A stretch of 54,581 nucleotides of DNA from Planctomyces sp. (lineage in GTDB: Bacteria; Planctomycetota; Planctomycetia; Planctomycetales; Planctomycetaceae). Under the pieces are notes generated by a model. The model worked only from the letters and a program-made list of their open reading frames with translations. It was not told where the DNA came from and searched no databases. Numbering within the stretch: position 1 is the first letter of the stretch; the number at the start of each line of letters is the position of its first letter. The position numbers were made by a program, and so were the translations under genes. Below, one piece after another: positions 9,501-21,500 of this stretch. Location: contig SYJG01000283.1 in assembly GCA_005798445.1 (NCBI GenBank), positions 1 to 54,581 on the forward strand, in the 5' to 3' direction.

Positions 9501-12500
9501 GTTCATTTCCGGCGACTCCTGTCACCAGCATCAATTCCGAATCCACCTGAATGACGAACGGTGTCGTCGTTGGGAACGCACTCGCGTTGACCAGCGTGAC
9601 GGTTGTGCTTCCAAGGGTGACATCGTTCTGCAGCTTGCCGATGACGAATGGGATCGCTGACGCCAAACGGCTGACGGCACCGATTTCCGAACGTAAGAGA
9701 GTCAAGACACCGTCGTTGTACAACGCCCCGCCATGCTGCACCGCTTGATTGCCTCGGAACAAGCTGTCTTCGATCGTCATTGTGCCAAGGTCGCCGTTGA
9801 AGATTCCGCCGCCGCGTCCCGCAGAGTGATTGATCAACAGGACGTTGTCCAGAATGGTCGTCCCCTGATTAAAGATTGCTCCACCGTCGCCAGTCGATGT
9901 CGCGTTGCCGTTCTCCAAAGTGAGGTTGGACAGCTTCAAACGGACTCCCGGAAAGATCTGGAAGAGGCGATCAATCTGCGCGGCGTCAATAAAGGTCAGC
10001 TCGGTGCCGGCCCCGATGATGTTGAGATCATCCAGAATATCGAGGTCGCCGGTCTCAGAACTGCTCGCGATGTTGCCGGCCGAGTTGCGCCGGAAGTCTT
10101 CCGCGCGGCCGGTCAGCGTCAGCGTGAAGATGCCTGGCCCCAGGATAATCGTGTCCTCGCCCGGTCGAGCATTCGCCTCCATGATGGCAGCTCGCAGTGT
10201 GCTGCGGCCATTCGCGTCGGCGTTGATGCCGTCGCCGGGATTCTCATCGACCGTGTCCAGGAAACTGTTGACGACGAAGCCCGACTCAAACGCACCGATA
10301 TCGACTGTCGCCACACCGTTGCCGTCGCCGTCGAAGACGCGATTCAGACCACGCTGATCGTTGAGCGTGACCGCGAAGTTATCCCCCGCATCGCGAGCCA
10401 GGCTGCCGAACAACAACGCGTGTGTCAGCGTCGGACCGCCGTTGTCTCGCAGAATGTCGAGTTGCGGATTTTGTCCCACGATGTCGCCATTGCCGTCGCC
10501 GTTGGCAATTGTCGTGGGAGTGATTCCGTCGGGCAGATACGCCGTCACAGTCCCCACGGTCTGGATCAGGTTGTGTCCGCCATTGATGAAATTGTCACCA
10601 TCAAGATCCGCGCCCGACGTACTGCCCGCCACAAGAGTATTCTTCAACGTGGCCGGACCGAAGGGCGGAGTTCCGAGGATGTTATTGGCAATCCCGGCAC
10701 CCACTGGCGCATTGTTGAGATACAGAGTGTCGTTCAGCAGCGACACCGAGCCGAAGTTGGCCAAGCCACCACCGCTGGTTGAGGCGGTGTTCGCCGACAA
10801 CGTGCTATTGGTCATCGTCAGCCCGGCCACAGACGTGTTGAAGATCGCGCCGCCGCGACGGGCCAAGTTATTGTTCAAGGTCGTGTCGTCGATCGTCAAC
10901 GACTGCGTCGATCCGCTCGTGAAGTCCGAGTTGTTGTAAATTGCGCCGCCGTCTCCGTTGGCCGACTTGTTATTCGAGAAGGTGACTTCATCGATCGTGG
11001 CTTGTGCAAAGTCATTGTTGACCAGCACGCCGCCGTTGATATCGGCCGAATTGCGGTCGAACGTGGTGCGTCGAACCGTCAATGTGCCGTCGCCATCGTT
11101 GAAGATCACGCCGGCGTCGCCGTGCGACCGGTTCAGTGTGAATGCCGCCGAGCGAATGTCAACGACGCCATCCTGGTTGAAGATCGCACCACCTTTGCCC
11201 GTGTTGGTGTCGCTCGGACGAATGTCAGTACCCGCTTCGTTGCTGAGGAATTGCGTACCGTTCCCCGCCGCGTCCAGCACCACCAGATTGCCAAAGTTTT
11301 GAATCGCCCCACCGTTGTCGCTGGCCGAGTTCGTCGTGAATAACCCCTGATTCAACGTCAAGCTGCCGCCCGAGGTGTTGACGATCGCACCACCGTTCTC
11401 GAGCGCGGAGTTCACTCCAAACGTATCGCGATTCAAGACCAGTGTGCCATCGTCGTTGTACAACGCTCCGCCGTTGCGGGCCGAGTTGTTTTGCAGCAGG
11501 CTGTCGTCCAGAACCAAAGTGGCCGAGGTCTCGTTGTAGATCGCGCCGCCATCGCCATTGGAGTCGCTGACGACACCATTGACCGAGGCGTCCGCCCGAT
11601 TGCCGCTCAAACTCGAAGTGCTGATCTTCAAAACCGCGGAGTTGTTGTTGTAAATCGCTCCGCCATCGCGTCCAGTGAAGTTGCTCGTGAAGGTGGTGGA
11701 GACCAGTTCCGCAGTCGCTTGGTTACCGTTGTAAATCGCGCCACCATCCGTCACGGCTTGGTTGCCCGAGTAGACTCCCTCCGTGATCGTGACTGCGCCG
11801 TTCTCGTTGTAAATCGCGCCCCCCTTGCCGAACTGTGAACCACTGGTCGTCGAGCCTGCGATGTTGTTCTGCAAATTGGAGCGATTGATGGTCGTCCAAG
11901 AGAGCAACGTCACGGCGGCATTTGCGGCATGGGCAGCGGGAGTCGTACCACCAAAGCCGCGTGAGACCGTGAATTCATTCGTGGCCGCGTTCACGACGGT
12001 GACTTGCATCTGTTCGGAATCAACCAAAATGATAAACGGCGCGGTGTTGGGGAAGGCCGCGACATTCACGAGCGTCAACGTTGCGGCGGCATTGGTTGCC
12101 GCAACTTGCAGAGATCCGATGATCCCGACTCGCGCGGTGATGAGCGAGACGGTGGCATTCACGGCGTGCGCGGCGGGATTGGTAACGCTGCGAATCACCG
12201 TGAACTGATTCGTGGCGACGTTCACCGCCGTCACCTGCATGAACTCCGAATCGACGAGGATCTGGAACGGAACCGTCGTTGGGAAAGAGGCGACACTGTC
12301 GACGGTAAGCGTCGTCACGTTCGCGTCGACAGCGACCTGCAGCCCCGCCGTAATCGGAGCGGAAGGAGCGGCGTTGTAAATCGCTCCGCCGTTGCCGTCA
12401 GCGATGTTGCCTTGCACCGTGGCACCGTTCGTCGTGCCCACATCGGAATCGTTGATCGTGAGCGTGCCGAGGTTGCGGATCGCGCCGCCACTCCGTTCGT

Positions 12501-15500
12501 AGACCACTTTGCCGTTGATGAGTTCGACGCCGCTGAACGACACGTTCGCACCGACCGTGAGATCGAACAGGCGGTCGTGCGACAGGTTGTCGATGTCCGA
12601 CTTGCCGTCGATGACCGTTCGCGGTTGCGGATTCCCCAAGATCGTAGTGGAATCGTCCTTGCCCTTTCCAAAAATCTGCACGCGGCCGGCACCCACGATG
12701 ACGTCCAAGTCGCCGATCCGCGACAAGTCTTCGCCAACCTGGAATGTCGCGGTGTCGGTCGTCGCCGTGAACGGCACGACGATCGTCGCCGTTGTCGCGG
12801 TCGTCACCAACTGATTGCCATTGGCCAGGCCGTCGAAGCTCAGCACATACACGCCATCGCGAGCGGCTTGCTTGTTCGAGAAAGTCAGTTCCCATTGCTC
12901 GGCGGCGTTGCCGAAGTTGGGAACTGCGGTGACCGGTGTGCCGACCGGCGGCGCGAGCGTGGCTTGGCTCAGGGCCACCGCTTGCGGCCCGAGTCCCGAA
13001 CCATCGTCGAATGTCAGCGTGAAATCATCGAGCTTCACCCCGGCCACTCGTTCGGTGAATTGCAAGCGAACTTTCGTGAGTTCATCGACCCGCACATGGT
13101 TGTTGAGCGGATTGGACGACACGTCCGCAAGGCGCACGGCTGCCGACTTGACCCAATTTCGAGTGACGATGCCGCCTGTCAAGTTGTTGCCTGCCGTATC
13201 CTTGACGGTGACGTTGGCTCCGACAGCGGGATTGAACGTCAGCACATAACTGCCATTGAGCGCCGTGAGAGCCTGGAAATTGATCGTGACGGCGGTACGA
13301 CCCGCGAAATTGGCCCCTTCGTTCGTAATCGGCGTCACCACCAAACCCGTGACCGGCACTGCGGGGTTGGGGCCGAGGCCATCAGGGTCTCGCGTCAGCG
13401 TGAAATTGCTCGCAGAAACTCCCGTCACCTTTTCGCTGAAGGTGACGGTCACGGTGCCTGCGTTCTGAATGAACTGATTGGTGATGATCGCGGGAGTGAT
13501 CGTCACCGACGGAGCGAAAGTATCTGTGCCGCGCACCCAATTCACATTGGCCGGTGCAGCCAGATTCAAGTTTTCGATATCGCGAATGTTGACCGGAGTC
13601 AGCACACCGTTGATGAGCACATTGGCCGTCGGATTGATCGTCAGGTTGTAGAAACCATTGGTCTGCGTCACGCTCGTCAAGCCCGTGTTCAGCACTCCGG
13701 CCGCGATGTCCGCCTTGTTCTCGATCTTGTAGATCAAGTCGCTGACTTTAGTGAGCTGAAACGTCGCCGCCGTCAATAGATTCAGCGACTGAGTCGGCAC
13801 GCCGCCGACCAGAGTGGTCCGAGTGAAGTTGAGGTGAGCCAGATCAATGCCCGCAACTCGTTCTGAGAACGTGATCGTGACCACTCCGACTCCGCCAGTC
13901 GTGATCGTCGCGAGCGGCACTCCGGTGATGCTGGCCACCGTCGGAGCCGTCGTGTCGGCGGTCAGACGCTTGAGCGAATAGACTTTGCCGTCCAGCATGA
14001 TCGCGCTCTCGCCGCCCAAGGCGTTCGATTCCATGATCGCCGCACGGAGCGAGGTTTGACGTAAGCCATCCTCAGCCAAGCCGTCACCAGTATTCACGTC
14101 GATCGAATCGTCAGTCGTGTTGACGAAGAAAGTACCAAATTCGAAGGCTCCGATATCCACCGCGTTGAAGGTGTTCAGCCCATCCAAGAATCGCAGCGCG
14201 CCGCGCTGATCCAGTGATGTCACACGGTTTTGGTCTGTGACATTGCCATCCAATCCGCGGTCAATCGCTGGATTGGGCAGCAGTCCTGTGGCGTCGAACG
14301 CCGGCAAGGCGTGAGTCAGAGTCGGACCACCATTGTTTCCCAACGGCTGCAAATTCGGATTGACGTTGAGCTGATCGCCAATCCCTGTGAAGCCAATCGC
14401 ATTGCCCAGCGTCCGTACGAGGTTGCCACCGAGCGACACGAATGTACCGGCGACGTCGCTCGGCGTGGGTGGTACTGCAGAGGTCGTCAATGTGTTGTCG
14501 GACACGATCGTGTTGCCAATCGTGACCGTGCCCAAGTTGCGCGAGATGCCAGCACCAACGTTCAACGACCGGTTGAAGGCGATGGTGTCATTGATCAGTC
14601 GCAAATTGCCATCGTTACGGATTCCGCCACCAGTCGCACTCTGCGCGGTGTTTCCCGAGATCGTTACTCCTTCCAACGTTGCCGAGAACGTGGCCGCGTT
14701 CATCAACGCGCCACCGTGACCGCTCCCACCCGTCGTGCGGTTTCCAGAGAGAATGCTGTTGTTGATGAACAACGTCCCTGCATTGCGAATCGCACCACCG
14801 GTCGCCACCGCGGTGTTGCCGGAGATCGTCGTCCGATTGATTGTCAGCGTGCCCGTGTTGTTGATGGCTCCGCCGTCGTCTTGCGAAGTACTGTTCTGAA
14901 TGACCGAATCCAGAATCGTCAGGTTGCCTGAGTTGCGGATCGCTCCACCATCTTCACTCCCCGTCACCGCACCTTTTTGGATCGTGACACCTTGGATGGT
15001 GACGGTCACATTCGACAGAATCTGGAACAGCCGGTCACGGTTGGTCGTCGTGGGTTGGTTGGCCAAAGCGGTGGCATCGATGATCGTGACGCCGACACCC
15101 TTGCCGCGAATGACCAGGTTTTGACGGATGTCGAGATCGCCGACGGCCGCGAAATCTTCTTGCACACCGGACAACGACAGCGTGTACGTCCCGGTTCCCA
15201 GTTCGATCACATCGTCACCGGCCAAGGCGTTTGCTTCCTGGATGGCTTGCCGCAATGAATACGAGCTGCCAGTACCGACCACTTCGTTGCCCGGACTCAA
15301 ATCGATGGAATCACCCACCGTGCTGGGACGCATCGTGCCGTCCTTGAGCCACGTCACGGTCTGCGGATTCTTCAATTCGACAGGGACCGCAGCCTTGTTC
15401 TTGATCAGACCATTCGCCAGCACCGTCAAGCGGTACGTTCCGTCCGTGCCGGTCAGCGTACTCAGGTTGATGCGATACTGGCTCTCGGTCACTTTTTGGA

Positions 15501-18500
15501 CCGGGATATTGTCCAACGAAACGGGAATCGCCACTCCGCCGGTCGCTTGCCGAGTCAGCAGGAAGTTCCTCGAGGCGTCGGTCAAATCGATTCCGGTGAC
15601 GTTCTCCGAGAAGTTGATCGTCAGCATGTTGACCGCGCGCAACTTCGTAAACCCTTGCAACGACGGGGCCGGATTTGTCACCGTGACTCGTCCCTGGTCA
15701 ATAAAGCTGGTGACTTGCGGACCCGACAGTGTGCCATCTTTGACCCACACGACCTCACTGGCGATGCCGGTCGCCGTCAGCGGATCAGAGTCATCTGCCA
15801 GTGAATTACCGGTCAGATCTCTCAGCGGCGAGGCCGTATCTGGAGTCGTTGTGTTGGAATTGAGCAGCCGCAAAGTGTAGGTGCCGTCCACATCGGTCAG
15901 TCCGGAGGCGGACAGATCGAGTGTGTAGGTGGTCGGTCCGGTCTGAGTGATCGTGACGTTCGCGAGCGAAATCGTGGCGGCCCCGCGAGTCAACCTGAAA
16001 TCCTTGAAGTCAACCGGGCTACTGCCGTTGATCTTCTGCAGTGGCTCGCTGAACGTCACCGTGACAATGCCGGCATTCGTCCCGCGCGGACTGGTGATCG
16101 CGTCGATCGTCCCGGTTGGTGCGGCGTCTGGACCATTCGTCCAAATGTCTTGAGCCGCAACATTGAATTGACCCGTCGCTGGGCCAACGGTGTTGAGGGC
16201 AACATCTTTGATCGTGCCGTCCGCCAGCAGCGAGAGAATGTACGTTCCTTGAGCGAGCGTGACTGACGACAGGTTCAACACAAACCGAGTGTCGGGTTGC
16301 GTGCCGGATTGCGGCACGACCGTCAAGCCGGTCAGAGAAACCGTGCGAACCCAACGTCCGCCGCCAGTGTAGATGTCACCTCCCGGAACGGGATTCACGC
16401 CCACCGCATCCCACAAGTCGAACGTGTCCGAGGTCACGCCCATCACCGTGAAGACGCCGTTGGCGTTCGTGTTTCCTTGCACGCCGAAAATGGTGATGCG
16501 ATCGCCATCGGACAATCCATGTGCCGCCGACGTCACGACGATCGTCCCGCCGTTCGCCGCGTCGGAAATCGAGCCAGCCGTCGCCGTGGTGCCGTCGTCG
16601 TAGGCGAGGACATAATGTGCCGAGGCATCCAAGGGGTTCAGCGGATCGCTGGGATTCTCGAAGGTGACCGTCTCGCTGAAGATCGTGTTGAGCGCATCCA
16701 CCGGAGTCTGCCGCGGGTCCGGTGCGACATCGACGATGTCCGCCAGCGGAGCCGCCACGTCCAGGACCCAAGACGTTGAAAAACTTGTCAAGAATGTGTT
16801 GCCGGCGATGTCCACGATGCCGGAGTTCAAGGGATTCACGGTCAACCGATAAGTGCCAGCCTCCGCTGCAAGGTTGAGCAGATTCAGTTCATACTGGCTG
16901 CCCGACAAGGGAAACAACGGGAACAGCGGGCCCGACAGATCGACCGCCAAAATGTCGATCTTCGACGTGATCCCATCCGTGTTGGTCAGCAACAACGTGA
17001 AGTCGCTGTTGTCGACGCCGCTGACGGTCTCGCTGAAGTTGAAGATGATCGAAGCCGGGTGCGCGTTCACCGGCGAGGTGATGCTGGTCGTCACCAGCGA
17101 ATCCGCGACCGAATTCACGAAGGGCAGCGTCGTGTCCACAAGCCACGAGTCGCTGTCGGCCACTTTCAGAGTGACCACGGCCGGCGTCAAATGCGACGCT
17201 GGGGTGGTGCCGTTGAACCCTCGTGAGACCGTCAACGTTGCTCCGCTGACGCCAGTCACCAGCAATTGTTCTCCCTCGATCTCGATCACGAATGGGACTT
17301 CGCTCGACGCGAAACTCGGAAAACCGGCCATGCTCGACAACGTGATTTCCGAATCGCTGGAGTTGATATCCAACTGCAACGTGGATGCGACCGGCTCCGA
17401 GACGGAGTTCCCAGCCAGGTCTCGTACCACCGTGTTCGAATCGGTCGAGACGAACCGCAGTTCATAGGTGCCTGGAGCGCCTGAAAGTTGGTTGAGATTC
17501 ATGGTGTATTCGGTGGAGCTCACCGCGATCACCGTGACGCTGCCAAGATTCACTGGGACTGGACCGAGCCCGCTGTCGCGGAACAATTGGAAATCAGCGA
17601 TATCGACACCCGTGACTGGCTCGTTAAACGTCACGGTGACGATTCCAGCCGCAGCATTCCGGGGATTCGGCGTGACGGGCGAGATTGTCGCCACTGGGCT
17701 TGCGTTATCGATCGAGAAGAGGTGGCTCAACGCGTAATCTTGCAACACTCCCGCGCCGTCCGTCACTCGCGTCAGTACGTTGCCCTGGTTATTGAACTGG
17801 GTATGAACGTCCCGGATCGCCGTAAACGTTGGATTGCTGGAATCCACTGCCAAGACTTGGAATTCGTAGTTGCCGGGCAACGACGTGACGGAGGACAGGT
17901 CGATCGTGTAGCTCTTGAAGGCATCGGGGCTGTATGGGTCTTTGCTGCTGTTCACGGGAGACGCAGCCAAGCCCGCTAACGACACCACGACTCCGTCCCT
18001 GAGCAGTCGGAAATCGGTGATATCCACGAAACGGACGAATTCGCTGAAATCCACGATGATCGTGGCGGGACTGCTGTTTCCCAGAGTGGGGAAGTTGCGG
18101 ACCGTCGGAAACACAAATGTCGGAGAATCGACGTTGGGGAACGAGAAAGTCCCCTGAAGGACCGAATCCCAAAGCGTGTCAATTCGGCCGTTGATCGTGG
18201 GCAGCACCCCGTTGGCAATGGCTTTGGACGTATCATCAAAGTTGTCATCACTCCCCGGACCTGGCCCTGGGCTGTGAAACGCAAAGCCCGCCGTCGATCC
18301 CGAATCATCGAACCCGGATTCCACTCGCAGAGTCGTCACCGGCGTATTCGGATTGGGCCCTTGGCTGATGAACGTATTATTCAGTTGCAAGGAAAAGTCT
18401 CCGGTTTGAACCCCGTAGGCACGTTCGTCAACACCGGGATAAACAAAGGCATATCCGTTGGCGAAAAACTGAGGATTTCCGTCAACCGCCAAGCGGGTCG

Positions 18501-21500
18501 CGTTACGTGGACGGGTGGCACTTACGAACGGTCCAGGTGGACCAGCCGACCGCAAGCGAGATTTGAAGACCGGTTCCGGGTTCGTGTACTCCGGAGCCGG
18601 GCGGATCACATCCATGCCGTTGCCCGAGTTTCCGGTCACGACCGCATTCACACGAATCAGCGGGTCCAAAAACATCCCGAAAACGTAGGTCGTCGTGTTC
18701 CATGTCCCCTCTGTCAGCGGTGGAATAATGGCTGTGTACGGGGCAATCACAAAGTCGTTACCAAAGTTGCCTTCGAACTCATTGTTGGTCACTCGCAAAT
18801 TGACACGGCCGTTCCCCGCATTCGGATCACCACTATTGGCACCAACTTCATTCGCATAGAAATCGAATGCGGTCCCAATGGGGTTGGCACCTTGACCAAC
18901 ACCAGCCGCCAAGACGACCAAGCCGCTGCCATTCACTTCCGAGACACCACCGGTCTGAATGCTGTCTGGCAGTCCGATGCCGTTGTTTCGAATGATGTTC
19001 ATCGAAACGTCGACCATCATGTCGGGTGCAAACGCAGCATCCGCACTGACAACATTTTGCGTGACACCCAACGGTTCAGCGGCCGTCGGAATAGTATCTT
19101 GACGGCCGTGTTGGCCACGCTCGCCCGTGTTGACGAGGCGGATGCCATCCAACTGATTCCTGAGGATCTTGTTCTCGCCGGCTTCCGTGCCATCACCGAT
19201 TCGCAATTGCATCGTCCCGGCACCGATATTGAGGATGTCGATACCACGACCGGCATTCGCGTCGACAAAGTTATTCAGAATCAGGCCAAAAAACAGACCC
19301 AAGTCGTCGTTGTTCTCTCGCAATGCGCCAATCGTGGACCGCACAAGCTCGATGCCAGTGATCTCAATTCCGTCGCCTTGCTCTCCGGTCGTTGCGTTAT
19401 CCAGTTGCTTGGTGACGACGTTATCCCGAATCGTCGCCGAGATCACTCCTCGTATGCCATTGTTCGTCGGCAAAGTGGGAATGCCGCGGACAAGTTGGAA
19501 ATCAATCCCTTTGCCGAAATTGGCTTCGATCTGGTTGTGACGGATATCGATCTTTTCGTCGGAACTTTCCACAAAGATACCAGAGCGGCCGTTCGCCTCG
19601 ACCCGGTTATTTGTAATCGAGACCGTGCCCACCGCGGTGCTCCGCTCGAGAATCCCTTGCGGTGTGTTGACGATGACACGTCCGAAAATCTGGATGCCGT
19701 TCAGACCATTATTCTGGATCAGGTTGCCTTGGCCCTCTTGACCAATCACCAAAGGTGTGGTGACTCCAGTCGCCTCATCAAACAGTCCATGTTTGCCCGA
19801 AATCTGGATGCCGCTGAACTCGTTGTTGCTGATCGTGTTGTTGATCCAGGTTCCGCCAATTTGACGCTTGTCTGTGCTGAAATTGTCAAACCGGTCATTC
19901 AAATTGATGCCATTGCCATCGTTAAACCGGATTTGGTTTTCCGAGATATTGGCCAACAGTCGCGCGTCTGCTTGCGTTCGCAGGTTGATCCCGTCGTCAA
20001 GATTTCCAATGTCCGTTCCATTCGCATCCACACCGATGAAGTTGCCACTGATGTCGAAGTCCAACAAATCGACGCTTCCGTTGCGGGCATCGAGCAGGAT
20101 GCCATTTCGGTTCAAGCCAAAGGTGTTTCCCGATACGGTGACGGCCCGGGTGCTGGGGCTCGATGCAACCAGCTCAGACTTGTCTTCGCGCAGAAACTGC
20201 AATCCTGCGTGTGAGTTGTTCAGCCCATTGTTTCGGAAAGTATTGTTCAAGATCCGCAAATCCTGAACGATCGAAGCTTCCTGGCTATTGATCAAGACTC
20301 CGTTCGCCGCGTTGGGTCCAGCCAGGCCAGTACGTGTGACACCGATGAAGTTGTCTTCAATCACTGAACTCTTCAGGATGTTGACTGCCTCTTGATTGCT
20401 GTTGGTTCCTTCCAAGACCACCAAGAGGCCATCCGGGTTCGTTGCTGTCACGGTTGAGACCACGGGAAAACTCGTCGAGTTCGTGATCTCGTTGTTGCGA
20501 ATCACGAAGCTGCCAATCGCGGTATCTTGCAACGCCAGCGACACGGCACTTCCCTGACTGCCGTCGATGGTGTTGTCGGAAAAATTCAGCGAGAAAGAGT
20601 CCTCACTGACCAAAGTCGGCCTGGCCACAAAGTTGATCAAGACCCCTTCTCGACGATTTGTCGCCGCTCCGCCTTGAAGGGTGTTCGCCGTGATGTCTGC
20701 CAAAAAACTTGTGTCCGCGCGACCTGTGACGACAATCCCTCGTCCGTTATTGGCAGTCAGGGTATTTTGTGTGATGCCGTTGGTATCGTTCGCGGTACCG
20801 TCGCCTTGAAAATCCAAGAGCAATGGGAAGCCCCCGTTTCCTGCCACAAACGTGCTGGTTGCGGTCGCCACGACGGAGATCGCAGCGGCGGGATTATTGG
20901 CGGTGCCCGACAGGTTGCTGATCGTGTTGCCTGCAATTCTGGCACCGGCGGATGCCACGCCAATATTGCCAAGGTTGCTGTCCGTGAGATTCAACACGAT
21001 GCCGTTGGCCGTCACGGCTCCGACACCACTGGCACCGCTGCCGGTGATGGTATTGCCGACGATTCGCAAGTTCGTGACGTCGGAACGCTGCGTTCCCACA
21101 GCATTGGTCGATGTGGCGTTGATGCGAATTGCGTCACGAATTGTGTCGTTGACCGCAAATCCGGAAACGTTGAAACTCGGGTTGTTTGAAATCGAGACAG
21201 TGCTCAATGGGGAGTCGGTCGTGGTGACCGCAACGCTGCGAAGATTGATGTTCTCTTCGACTCGTAGATCGCCCACCGTCGTGCGATTCAAGGTGTAGGT
21301 GATCCCGCGAGCGGCTGGATTGGCCGCCCCGTCTTGAATGCGGCTATTGCGGACGCTGGCCTGATCGATTGCCGAATACAAAATCGAATTCGGAGATGTG
21401 ACGACGCGGAAGCCTTCCACCGTCGAATCTGACATCGTCAACTCGCCAATGTGGGTGGACTTGCTGACGCTTTCCAGTGACACGTTGACGCCACTGGCGC

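Noticed and set aside
18274-20214. A 646-codon plus-strand reading frame inside the giant gene, and many similar ones (for example 12004-13779, 7063-8256, and 48041-49789 on the other strand)
   Set aside because: They lie antisense to repeat-rich coding sequence with strong codon bias, have Arg/His/Asp-rich composition without domains, and no ribosome sites. They are shadow frames.
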